From: Magnolia sinica
Taxonomy: Eukaryota; Streptophyta; Magnoliopsida; Magnoliales; Magnoliaceae
Assembly: GCF_029962835.1 (NCBI RefSeq)
Contig: NC_080588.1
Location: 60,846,001 to 60,910,000, forward strand
Length of the DNA: 64,000 nt
Reading direction: 5' to 3'
The notes under the pieces were generated by a model. That model saw only the letters and a program-made list of their open reading frames with translations. It ran no database searches and was not told the origin of the DNA. Shown here piece after piece: positions 49,805-59,700 of the stretch (positions within the stretch are counted from its first letter, which is position 1; each line of letters opens with the position of its first letter). Position numbers and translations under genes: made by a program.

Positions 49805-50495
49805 AGCAATGATTGCAAACATCTATTGCGACTCGTTGTGTTATTATCAAGATGCTCAAAGGAATGATGAAAAGGATATTAATTCATCCATGTCGATGCG
49901 GATGTTGTAAATATGGCTCTGAGAATGCTTTTTCAACATGGCCTCGAGCAAAGATGTGGTGGAGAAGCATATGTATCATTGAATAGACAAGTGGAATGGA
50001 AAGAGAAAAATATTTTTATTCTAGGATACAGATGAGGGGCTGCAACATATGAAGCTTGTATGAGGTTGTATGTTTTGTATTGAGCCTAAGACAAAGGCCA
50101 TATGTCGCTACATGCCTAGATATAATTCTCAAAGGGATAATTGCAGGTATGTTGGAAGTTATTATTATGTTTATGACATTCATGATGCCTTGCATGCTAA
50201 CAGACTTACCTTCTTTGTCAGACAATGGGGAATGGATGCAAGTATCAAGGGCATCAGCAAAGTTGGATACTAGGTCGATCGCTAAGTTGCAGCATACGTG
50301 CATGCACTTTAACAAACATCCTCGTCTCGCGGATGAGTTATTACGTAAGGTGGGGCCTTGTTGTTTCCGTGTTTGCACATCAACCCACGTTTTCTTTTCA
50401 ATCTCAATCGACTTTATATGGATTTTTCATTCATTAAGAGCCTTGCATTTCAGTTCCTTATTTCTTCTTATAAATCGATTCTCCATGCATTTCAG

Positions 50496-50944
50496 CCATG
50501 TTATTGGAAGCCCAATCATTAAACAACGAAGCCCTTGAGGCCTTCTCAACCGCACTTTCAGAACCAGACCATGCTCCTGGCATGGTTTCAACAGTGGTGA
50601 TACTAAAGAAATTTGGAGGGAGTTCGCTGCCAATTGCCAGAAGCTTTGTAATGAACGCCCTACGAATAGAACCCATGAATCACAATGCATGTTTGGAATT
50701 TGGGTATATGTCCAAGATGGAAGGCTCGCTACAACGAGCCGCTGATTGCTTCCAAGCCGCATTCGAGCTCAAACAATCATCGCTTGTACAGGATTTTGTC
50801 CTCCCAATTCATTGCATTGGTGAGAACTTGAGAAGATCTCAAGTTCTCACCAATGCAATGAATTGGGCGGAGAATTCGCACAAAATCCTTACTCTTGCTC
50901 CGGTGGTAGACTCTCAAGAGTTTCAACACCTGCTCAAGGGTTAA
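50496..50944 (+). pseudogene. Duplicated NPGR1 last exon (pseudo-exon) with extended reading frame
   Basis: 50496-50800 matches NPGR1 exon 5 (MLLEAQSLNNEALEAFSTAL; SSLPIARSFVMNAL), with the upstream acceptor context kept as TTTCAG|CC in place of TTTCAG|GC. It carries a 3-bp deletion (SIEPD to SEPD) and substitutions. A 9-bp deletion at the end removes the original TGA, so the frame reads on through inverted flank and SINE sequence to 50944. Exons 1-4 are absent from this copy (exons 3 and 4 by an internal deletion), so no NPGR1 protein can be made. The open 148-codon frame is probably fortuitous. Confidence 0.88.
50803..50867. repeat. Near-perfect palindrome, 31-bp arms, 3-nt spacer
   Basis: Left arm 50803-50833 (CCCAATTCATTGCATTGGTG...) and right arm 50837-50867 (...CACCAATGCAATGAATTGGG) are exact complements around AGA. 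It marks the junction where the copy of the NPGR1 3' end turns back on itself: the inverted sequence continues with GAATTCGCACAAAATCC, the complement of the original stop-codon region. Confidence 0.95.
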
Positions 50945-51013
50945 GTATCATAGGTGGTGAAATCCCAGGCGTGAGTGTGTGGGGGTGTGTGCGTGTTAAA
51001 ATAATAATAATAA
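50888..51013 (+). mobile_element. SINE copy (tRNA-derived), + orientation
   Basis: CTTGCTCCGGTGGTAGACTC, GAGTTTCAACAC and GGTGGTGAAATCCCAGGCGTG match the elements at 52137-52296 and 55311-55456 on the opposite strand. Its B box has decayed (GGGTTAAGTATC). The tail is AAT-rich instead of poly-A/T. Confidence 0.7.
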
Positions 51014-51102
51014 AGTTCTTCATGAGTTCAATTCTCATGCGATAAATGCATAATAATAATAATAAAGTTCTTCATGAGTTCAATTCTCATGCGATAAATG
51101 CT
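50998..51102. repeat. 52-bp tandem duplication
   Basis: AATAATAATAATAAAGTTCTTCATGAGTTC...GCGATAAATGC occurs twice in a row. The GTTCTTCATGAGTTCAATT part derives from the NPGR1 3' flank (about 18671). Confidence 0.9.
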
Positions 51103-51573
51103 AAAAATCACCTAATTCTTGTGTCGCCCACATGATGATTAGACAGGCCTGATTTTTATTTGGCTATTGATCATGATGTGGTGCTATTGAGCATGATGTG
51201 GTACACCTGTTGGACGGGTTGGATGTTACACGCACACCATGTAGAGATCCAAGATGCCAGGCTTCATCACTTTCTTGGAAAAGTATCGCCGAGGGCATTA
51301 CTGCCATTTCACCTTTAAAAAAAAAAAAAAACCTTGAATGTGGACTGTTGGAGCGGATCTCCTCCAACGGCGGGAACTATCCCTTCGTTCTGTCACGATT
51401 CATAACCCCGTTTTTGGACTTTTCCGCCATAAAAAGAGACAAAACTTTGGTGCTCTGCGAGACTTTAGTGATCTAAATGCGTACACATAGAAGATTGTAC
51501 GTGTGGCATGTCTTTATCTGACTCAGATTGGATAGCGACCCCTCTACAACCCAAGTCGGTGGTGGAAAACCTC

Positions 51574-51812
51574 TGTTGGCCACCATGATGTATATGTTTT
51601 ATCCACGCCATCCATCTGTTTTACCAGTTCGTTTCAAGGCATGAACAAAAAAATAAGGCAAATCCAAAATTCAAGCGGACCACATCACAGGAAATAGTGG
51701 AAATAGTGACAACACTATTAAAAGCTTCCTAAAAGACCTGCTGTAATGTATATTTGTTATCCAACCTGATGATTAGGTCATACAAAGTCGGATGAAGGTG
51801 AAACACAAATAT
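51574..51812. repeat. Hairpin element, left half
   Basis: GTTGGCCACCATGATGTATATG...CATCCAACCTGATGATTAGG. The right arm is absent. Confidence 0.65.
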
Positions 51813-52136
51813 TAACTTTATCCAACCTAATGATTAGGTCACACCCCTAGTGCAGCGATAAACTGCTGCCAATACCTAGGCCAGTATACTTGGTGGGTAG
51901 GCCGCCTTTCAAATTTTACATGCATACTTTTGAGAAGAACCTAACCAATAAACCAAAATTTTTAGAATTGTTGAAATGTGTTAAGTTAGACTCTTTAAAC
52001 TGTTGGGCTTATAACATTCTACCGCCCTTCATAACCAATGACTATAGCTCTTTAAACTATTAGGATTATAATAACCATGCTTCATAGCCAATGTCCATCG
52101 CAGCCCCATCAACAGTGGTACTCTAGCCTCTTTTTC

Positions 52137-52296
52137 TTTTTCTTTTTCTTTTTTTCTTTTTTTCTTTTTTTTTTTTTTTACACACGCACACACCCCACAC
52201 ACGCACGCCATGGGATTTCACCACTGATGGGTACTCGAACCCTTGACCCGGTGTTGAAACTCCTGGGAGTCTACCACCCGGGTAAAAGCAAGGACC
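52137..52296 (-). mobile_element. Full-length tRNA-derived SINE with 16-bp target duplication
   Basis: CTCTAGCCTCTTTTTC flanks it at 52121-52136 and 52297-52312. Read on the minus strand it has a head with GGTGGTAGACTCCCAGG (A-box-like), GGGTTCGAGTACCC (B box, about 52228-52241), a GGTGAAATCCCATGG body, a GTGTGTGGGGTGTGTGCGTG stretch and an A-rich tail. Size (160 bp) and GT-rich 3' end resemble Au-type plant SINEs; the family name is from memory. Confidence 0.88.
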
Positions 52297-52797
52297 CTCT
52301 AGCCTCTTTTTCAAGTAGCCCTTTCCAAGGGAAGGTGGCTACACTCATGCTTATCCAACTAGCCGTTTCATGATATAGCGGCTTTCATTCTAGCAGTGTT
52401 CGCTTGATGCTAATTGTTAAGAACTTAACCATGTCAAAAGTTGATATAATGTGTCAAGCTAGGCTTTTTAAACCATTGATAAGATACATATCTGAATTTG
52501 TGGTTTTTCTTCTTCCTATTCTTCTTCATTTTTTCACTTTTTAATCTTCAATAGCCCAAACCAACTTTCAGACCGAATATTTCAGTCCACATTCAAAGTA
52601 GAAGAGTCAAATGATCATAGGGCTGAAATAATCTAATTGGGAGCTTTTATTTGTTGTCTATCTACCCTCCAAAGTGAGAATCATTGTATAAATGGTTTGG
52701 ATAATTGGAGATGGCATTGCAATAAGTTGTAAAAGAGACTTGCTACAATACATTCCTATGCATCGTTATCTTCTGGAACTATATCCGTTGATCTTCT

Positions 52798-52917
52798 TCT
52801 TCTTTTTTTTCTTTTTTTAAAGCTTTTTAGTACACCCGCTGTAAGATCACACTTCACTGTTAGCCACCCCCACTAGGGAATTGATGCCAAGACCTCAGTG
52901 TTGAAACGAGGTATCTA
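52798..52917 (-). mobile_element. Second-family SINE-like insertion
   Basis: Its minus strand carries GTGGGGGTGGCTAACAGTGAAGTGTG..., like the element at 55642-55764. The parental sequence at about 19570-19590 (GTTGTGATCATAGATCAACG) is uninterrupted, so this inserted after the inverted duplication. Confidence 0.7.
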
Positions 52918-53257
52918 TGATCACAACGTTGAAATTAATCCAAACCGTTTATGCAACGACCCTCACCAAGGTATGCTCAAACTCTTTTAACTTGTAATGT
53001 TTCTACCCTTTGATCGTTTTTCTTTGGAATATGGACCCTATCTTTAACTGTTGTTTTATCATCGACCCACTATCTTTAACCGTTGTTTTATCATTGACCC
53101 ACTATCTTTAAGATTTTTAAAGCAACCACCATCAGCTGTCCAGATCACCATACATGATGTGGGTACATTGCATGGGGGATCCAGACCAGTGTTTTGGGCC
53201 TCAAGGTAGATGGAGAAGGGCCTTGAGCCGGACGCAGCATCGGTGTACCCCTGACCG

Positions 53258-53622
53258 TGGGGCCATTTTGATGTATTTTTATTATATCCGCCCTGTCCAT
53301 CCATTTGGCCAGCTCATATTAACGCATGATTGAAAAAATGCTGCAGATCTAAATCTCAGGTGGACCGCACCACTCTAAACGATGATGATTGAACATCCAC
53401 CATTAAAAATTTCTTAGAGCTACCGGAATGTTTATTTGCTATCAGACCTATTGATAAGGTTATTGATGGACGGACAACACAAATATCAGCTTGATTCAAA
53501 ACTTTTGTGACCCACAAGAAGTGTTTAATGGCTAATAATCACAACTACTACTTCATGTGGTGTGATACACCTGAGATTTGGAGGGCATGGATATAATAAA
53601 AATACATCACGGTGGGCCCTCA
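53258..53622. repeat. Hairpin element, counterpart of the one at 20701
   Basis: CATTTTGATGTATTTTTATTATATCC and ...GATATAATAAAAATACATCACGG ends pair. The interior (GCTGCAGATCTAAATCTCAGG; AACGATGATGATTGAACA) is shared with 20701-20910, so this is the duplicated block's version, without the insertion seen there. Confidence 0.75.
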
Positions 53623-53713
53623 GTCAGGGATCCATTGGAGCCACGTCCGCACCGGTTGGACTCACAGATCCCATAACCACATCAGCTCCAACTGATTGCC
53701 TGCTACAGAAGTT

Positions 53714-54132
53714 AGGTGGGGCCCACTTTGATGTTTTTGAGAAATCCACTCAGCTCATCAATTTCACAAGGTAATGTTAAGACATGAGCCCAAAAAGAGA
53801 AAGATCCTGGGCTTAAGCGGGCAGCATGACAGGAAACAGTGAGGATTAAACATCCACCGTTAAAACCTATACCCAAGGCGGGACAGTGATATTTATATAG
53901 CATTCATACCGTTTATAAGGTTATTCTTATTGGGATGAACTGAAAACATAAACTTGATCCAAAACTTCCTAGCCCATGGGATATTTCAACGGTGGACATT
54001 CAATCCTCACCGTTTCCTGTTGTGTGACCCACTTAGCTTTGGATCTCATCATTTTTAGGCTGATGTACTAACATAACCTGAAAAAAACGGATAAAAACGT
54101 ATATCTCTCACAAATATCACGGTGGACCCTAC
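53714..54132. repeat. Hairpin element
   Basis: Left arm GGTGGGGCCCACTTTGATG; right arm ...AATATCACGGTGGACCC. It shares the TTTGAGAAATCCACTC / CTCTCACAAATATC end variant with the copy at 37447. Confidence 0.65.
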
Positions 54133-54195
54133 CCAGCTTCTTCCATGAAGTTGCTGCGGGGCCCGTCGTAGACGGTGTGTCCACGATGTTCAACT

Positions 54196-54403
54196 TCAAT
54201 TTTAGAAAGTATAGTAGATAAGGGTATTTTGGTCATTTCCTCTAGCGAAAAATGAGATTCTGGAAGGATTTGTGAAGCTATATAAATACGAACAGCAATC
54301 TCTCGCTCTCTCACATTCGAGAAGAAAAGCAACTCTCTCTCTCTCTCTCTCTAAAAGAAGAAAAAAAATCCAAGGGACTGCTTTCTCTCATCTCTGCCTG
54401 GTA
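54196..54403 (+). promoter_or_regulatory. Core promoter plus leader, copy 3 (upstream of IDM1-like copy B)
   Basis: The best TATA box of the three copies (CTATATAAATA, about 54278) precedes CT-rich leader sequence and a CT run (54334-54351). The donor AAG|GTA of copies 1 and 2 reads AAG|GGA here (54374-54376), so the original splice site is lost; CTG|GTATGC at 54400 could substitute. It lies 2.4 kb upstream of the copy B exon 1 acceptor. Confidence 0.5.
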
Positions 54404-55310
54404 TGCTGGCCTCACCTTTGGAGGTTAATTTATGCCTTTTAGATTCTTGATTTATTTTTATTTTTTAATTCATCTTCCCTATCTCCAGTGTCTCTCAATC
54501 GTTCATTTACTAACTCACGAATTCGTTTCTAAGCTTTCTTGCATCCTTATTAATGGCTTGAATACAAGCCAATAGCTACAACCAGAAGCAATTATAGGAA
54601 ACAGTGTCATCAGATTTCTTAATATATGTTAAGTCTAATTGGGAAGTTGCATAGTCTTTAGTACAGGTTTATAGCGTTTGGATATAGGATTGGTGTGTTA
54701 GTTTGAATTACAGAATGTAGGATCAATCATATAAATTAATTATAAAGATAATTTGAATTTAATCATACACTTGAATGGACAGCATCTCTTTCGCCACCCT
54801 CTTACGTTCATGCATATTTACATATGTGCATGTACTACTATGCTTAAGGAAGCCTATTTTCTCTAGGGTTTTGGGTATTTTCTTTTTTTGTGGTTGTATC
54901 TATATAAAGAGATACACGTGTAGAGAGAGTATTTCATTTTATAATCTTTCGGATATTTCTTAGTGTGGATTCTTTGTATAGGTGAAAGAGAAGTAAGCCT
55001 TGTCTTCTCAAGCTTTGTGCTACTTCCCAATAGAATATGGATATTACGTAACCACATAAGTTTCTATGCTTATTGTCTTTTATTTTTTATCTAGACCTTT
55101 GGGTTTTTGTTTGATCTTTTTGTAGTCTTGGTTTTGTGGTGAGTGAACTTGACTCTATATCACACTACAATAATGCAAACTCGAGCCAATGACAAACCCA
55201 GATGAAACCTTAGGTGTTAGAGATTCGGATCTAACACCACCATCAATCCATACATTTTGCAGAAGCATGATAAACAAAAATATATAGGATTCCACAGTTG
55301 CAGCGCGGTT
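54404..55310. other. Unannotated AT-rich stretch
   Basis: No gene recognised. If copy 3 of the leader is used, this is intron sequence. Confidence 0.5.
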
Positions 55311-55456
55311 TTTTTTTTTTTTTTTTTTTTTACACACGCACACAGACCCCACACACTCACCCTAGTGGAATTTCACCACCTATGGATGCTCGAACCCTTG
55401 ACCGGGTGTTGAAACTCCTAAGAGTCTATCACCCGAGCAAGAGTAAGGATCCAAAC
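55311..55456 (-). mobile_element. tRNA-derived SINE, same family as 52137
   Basis: A poly-T run at 55309-55331 followed on the minus strand by the same modules: CACCCGGTCAAGGGTTCGAG (B box region), GGTGGTGAAATTCCACTAGG and a GTGTGTGGGG 3' region. Imperfect flanks (GCAGCGCGGTT / GCACTGCGGTT) may be an aged target duplication. Confidence 0.8.
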
Positions 55457-55641
55457 GGTCGCACTGCGGTTGACCATGGAATTCCACAATTGACCATGAA
55501 CATCACAAAGTGTCTTGGGTCAACCATAAACCCTGCAGAATGCTAGGCATATGCACGACAAGTTTCACTTACATTAATCATATACACTTTTTTTTCTACG
55601 ACAAGCCATTATTTGGACAATAAAGAGTTTTAAAAAATGGA

Positions 55642-55764
55642 CACCCTGATCCATAGCTCAAGTGGTAGACTGAGTGAAGATAACTCAGTTTCAAGAAGTG
55701 GGGGTGGCTAATAGTGAAGTATGTAATGACAGTGGGGTGTGTACTAACAAGCTCACCAAAAAAA
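55642..55764 (+). mobile_element. Short SINE-like element with perfect 16-bp target duplication
   Basis: AGTTTTAAAAAATGGA occurs at 55626-55641 and 55765-55780. The head CATAGCTCAAGTGGTAGACTG is a good tRNA A box. A recognisable B box is missing. The 3' end CACCAAAAAAA is A-rich. Length 123 bp. Confidence 0.85.
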
Positions 55765-56207
55765 AGTTTTAAAAAATGGAATTTATTACAAACTACTGCA
55801 TAGAATCCATATCTATTTGAAATACTGTAAATATATGTCATAAACTCATGCACGACTCTACTTAATTAAATTGATCATTTAAGTGGGGTCCATTGGTATG
55901 TTCAATCTAATTAATCCAACAGTCTAGATCTAAAGCAATAATCACGTGCAAATCATTTTATCTGGGATAAAATAAAACACATCTATATTTTTTTTTTTTT
56001 TTATGATTGTGGAGCACTGAAGCACGGAAGTTTTCCTCTCCTCGTTCTAGGGCGGGAAAGTTTAAAACGGATTTTTTGAAGTCTTACAAATCAGGGCTAG
56101 CTTCTTCCATTGGATGGCTAGCAACGTTGAGATTCAGAGCATTCATCACACCTATGCCAGGGGAACGTGTAGTTAGAAAGGATGCGGACTGCGTCCTACC
56201 CCCGCTC

Positions 56208-56612
56208 TTTGGGGCTCACCGTGATGTAAGTGTTTTATCCACGCCGTTCATCGTTTTTCTCGGATAATTTTAAGATACAATCCTAAAAATGAGGCAGGTC
56301 CAAGGCTTAATTGGACCACAGATTGGGGATTGAACGTCCACCATTAAAAACTTCTTGGGAGCAGGAGAAGTTTAGGATCAAGCTGATATTTGTTTTTTTC
56401 ACTTCATCCCCGTCTACATGACCTTATCAATAGGTTGGATGGTAAAAAAAACGTAACGGTGGCCCTAAGAATTTCAACGGTGGGTGTCATTATCACTGCA
56501 GCTCCCTTTGGTGGGGTCCACTGGAGTTGTGTACCTGCCTCATTTTTAGGATCATGCCTTTAAATTATCTGATAAAAGAGATGGACGGCGTGGATAAAAA
56601 CACTTACGTCAA
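56208..56612. repeat. Hairpin element immediately upstream of IDM1-like copy B
   Basis: A complete copy. GGGGCTCACCGTGATGTAAG and ...AACACTTACGTCAAG ends pair, and the arms match for ~190 nt each. It ends where similarity to copy A upstream sequence begins (GTTGATGATGATGATG). Confidence 0.8.
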
Positions 56613-56796
56613 GTTGATGATGATGATGATGATGGGACAGCATTTGCTGCATGGGGCCCACTGATGAGTGGTGCTAATTACAATCTAACCCAGAACATCT
56701 GATAGTGTCATGCTTAATTCCTTTCCTGCCATATCAATTAAACATGAATGCATTTGTTTTCATGTAATTTACATAACAAGATTTTTATATTTTCAG

Positions 56797-59700
56797 GAAA
56801 ACGGATGCTTTTCTCGATGACGATGAATTTGATCAATGGATGACTGAACACATCATAGATAAAGATCAAGTTGATCAATTGATGCTTGAACTCCAGGGAT
56901 TGATTGGCAAACGCCCGCAACCTGTTATGGAATGTGGAGAACCTGAATTAAAGAAAAGAAAGCTTGAATGCAACAACTCGCCTTCGTCTTCCGGTAGTTC
57001 TTCAGTGGAGAAGGATAGACAAGATCAGCCATCAAGCTACTTGGTTGAACCTCAATCTTTTGTGGAGAAGGATAGACAAGATCAGCCATCAAGTTACTTG
57101 GTTGAACCTCACAAGTTGAAAGGAGAAAAACGCCGGAATAGATGCATGCCTTCAATCAACCTGTCTTCTCTGATAGACAATAATGTGGTGTTGTTGGGGG
57201 AGAAAGCACATTACTTGAATAAAAAGGACAACCATGTTATGGCAGAAGGGTGGGTCATGCGCAAAGGAATCAGATGTTCGTGTTGCAAAAATGTGTATTG
57301 TCTTTCCAAGTTTGTGGTCCATGCAGGCAGCCGTAGTCATCAGCCTACCGCCAGTATCTTGTTGGAAGATGGAAGGTCACTGATGCAGTGTCAAGCACAA
57401 ATAAAACATGGTGATGAAGTTAAAGGCTTTGCACAAAATCCACACCCCATAATTCAGAAAAAGGAGAGTGATATGAGTGTTGAAGGCTTCACAGGGTATC
57501 TGCATAAGCAAATGGAGAGGAATCAGGCCCACCCCTTAATTCAGCAAATGAAGGTTGACAAAAAGGATTGCAGAGTCACAATTGCAGAAGAAATGAAGAG
57601 TAACATCTCATGTTGCAGAGGAAATGGAATATGCCACATTTGTCTCCACCAAGGGGTTGGATTGCTAGTGTGTGAAGGTGAATGCCTGCGCATGTTTCAC
57701 TCAAGCTGCATTGGTTTAGAGGTATGATCCCAAACTCATGAAATCTTATGATATAATTCTATTTCCACTACGGTTTGGCAATTAAGTTCAAATAGTTGGC
57801 TTGATCCCCTAAATCTGCTATATAGTTCAACCAATGTTTGGATGCACTATTGAATTGAATTGAAATAAATTAGACATGTATAGAGGAAATGGCTGAATCA
57901 TAATCACCTTAATATTTGTATTGATGGGTTAGATTCCAAATTGTAATTTTATTTCTTTATGGGTGGATTTGGAAGGAAATTATTATAATATGAATGCTAA
58001 TTCCTCATTGTGAATACTAGAAAACGTCGTCATGATTTTTTTTCTCTTTATTGGACTAAATTTTCATAATTTCTTTTTATTTTTAAATCCAAACCTAGCC
58101 TTAATTCATATATTAATACTGAGAATAGAGAAAATTATGTTTTTTTTCTCACGTTTAACTTGATGTTGGCACTCGTGTAGGGTTTTCCTGAAAGTGTATG
58201 GTTCTGCTCATCTTGTGCATGTGGATTATGCGGCGGGGGTGAACACAATAATGATGGTGATCAGTTTGTGGAGTGAACACTTGTGTATTGTGATCAATGC
58301 GAACGTAGATGTGGGTTCTTCTCTCATCTTCTTTTTTCCTATATGTGTTGAATGGAAAATTGAAATCTCCAAAACTTACATTTTCTTTAATTTTCTTTAG
58401 ATCATGTGGGTTGTCTAAGAGAGAGGAGTCGAAGGGCTTGAAAGTCATCCGAAGGGAAATTGGTTTTGCAAGGAAAAATGTGCAGAGGTACTTCAAAATT
58501 TTCTCAATGAGAAGTAGAAATATATGCTTTTTCTAATTAATGTTTCACTTACAGTGTGCTTCGATGCACAACTGAAGTGAACTGCAAATGTTCGATTCAC
58601 TCTAAATTGAGTTAATTTCATAACCATTTGAAACTAATGTAATTGCCACTTCTTTTTTCAAAGTAAGAATATGAAAAATAACTCCAATCCAATCATTTTC
58701 ATTTATCGAATTAATTATTTGAATTCATTTCAATAATCCATCCATATGCAGCCATAATTAGTGTTATTATGTGATTTTTGTTTTATCAAGTTCTTGCTTT
58801 ACACATTTACAAGAATTTTACTGATACATGAAATATTTTTGTTATAAATGTGTCATTGAATATTTATACCTTTTATTATCTTTGTTTTTCAACTACATAG
58901 TTGTTTGGTGGATTTTGAGATGTCCCTATATACTAGACAGTTAAAAACTGACATATGATCCACATTCATTGTACATAAGTGGTGCATGTCAAGGCATCTA
59001 CAGTCTAAAATGTGTGCCGCGCATGTCAAGGAATTCGAATAGTGGGCCCGCCTAATGGGTGGCTGGTATCTTGTACACTCATCTCTTTATATTAGAAAGA
59101 AATCAGAATCATTGAATTTTCAAGTCGAATCATGTGTTTGAATTCAACATATTTGTGATTACAAGCATTTTTTGAAATCCAAGAAACTTCATCTCTATAT
59201 TTATCCAGTTAAGATTGTCATGTGTCTCTCATTGAAATTCTTTTTCCCCTATGGATTTCCTTAAGAGTGGTCAATTCTAGCATAATAATACTCTTCTTGT
59301 GCTATTTTTTTTTTCAGCTATGATAATGTTAATTTCTGCTAATGTACTTATTGTAATATAGATATTCTTCCATCTCCAAAACTTTCTTGGAAGATCAAAT
59401 CCAATGGACATAAAGGATCTATCGTGGACTATTTTGAGGTCAAATGAAAAGGATGGGCATGATCTTCACACATCCTCCTATATTGAAGCAATGACTAAGC
59501 ACAAGCCTGTGGATGCGCGTGCTGTAATGCGCAATTGTTATCGTCGCATTGTCCAGCCGGTTACCAAGACAAACCTTATCAAAGATATTGTTTTCAGTAA
59601 AGAGTAAGATCTACTTTCCTGCTTTCAATAATAAAAATATCTATTGTCCTTGTAGTCCTATTATATTGTTAGCTATTTATCCCGTATGGTATCATATAGC

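Larger units (their letters stand above)
47643..50391 (+). repeat. Duplicate of NPGR1-like intron 2 core (9978-11385)
   Basis: CTTAGGCGTAGGGACAAAGG, GTAAGACCCCCTTAAAGAAA, ACATTCATCATTGATGAAAG and GCCTTGCATGCTAACAGACT match the intron in order. It is interrupted by a CACTA element and a 112-bp insertion, and lacks 11073-11225. At about 50391 it jumps from intron 2 (CCACGTTTT) directly to the region before exon 5 (CTTTTCAATCTCAAT), deleting the equivalent of 11.4-18.2 kb including exons 3 and 4. Confidence 0.85.
51105..53250 (-). repeat. Inverted duplicate of the NPGR1 3' flank (19200-20620)
   Basis: Read on the minus strand it follows 19200-20620: CCTCCAACGG/CCGTTGGAGG at 51360, GACATGCCACACGTACAATC at about 51510, GCATTGCAATAAGTTGTAAA at 52710 and the ATCGACCCACTATCTTTAA stretch at about 53060-53110. 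It has been enlarged by a hairpin element, unrelated sequence at 51840-52550 and SINE insertions. Confidence 0.8.

Noticed and set aside
50498-50944. Possible second functional NPGR1 gene
   Set aside because: Only the last exon is present, the stop codon is deleted, the frame runs into inverted flank and SINE sequence, and exons 1-4 are absent.
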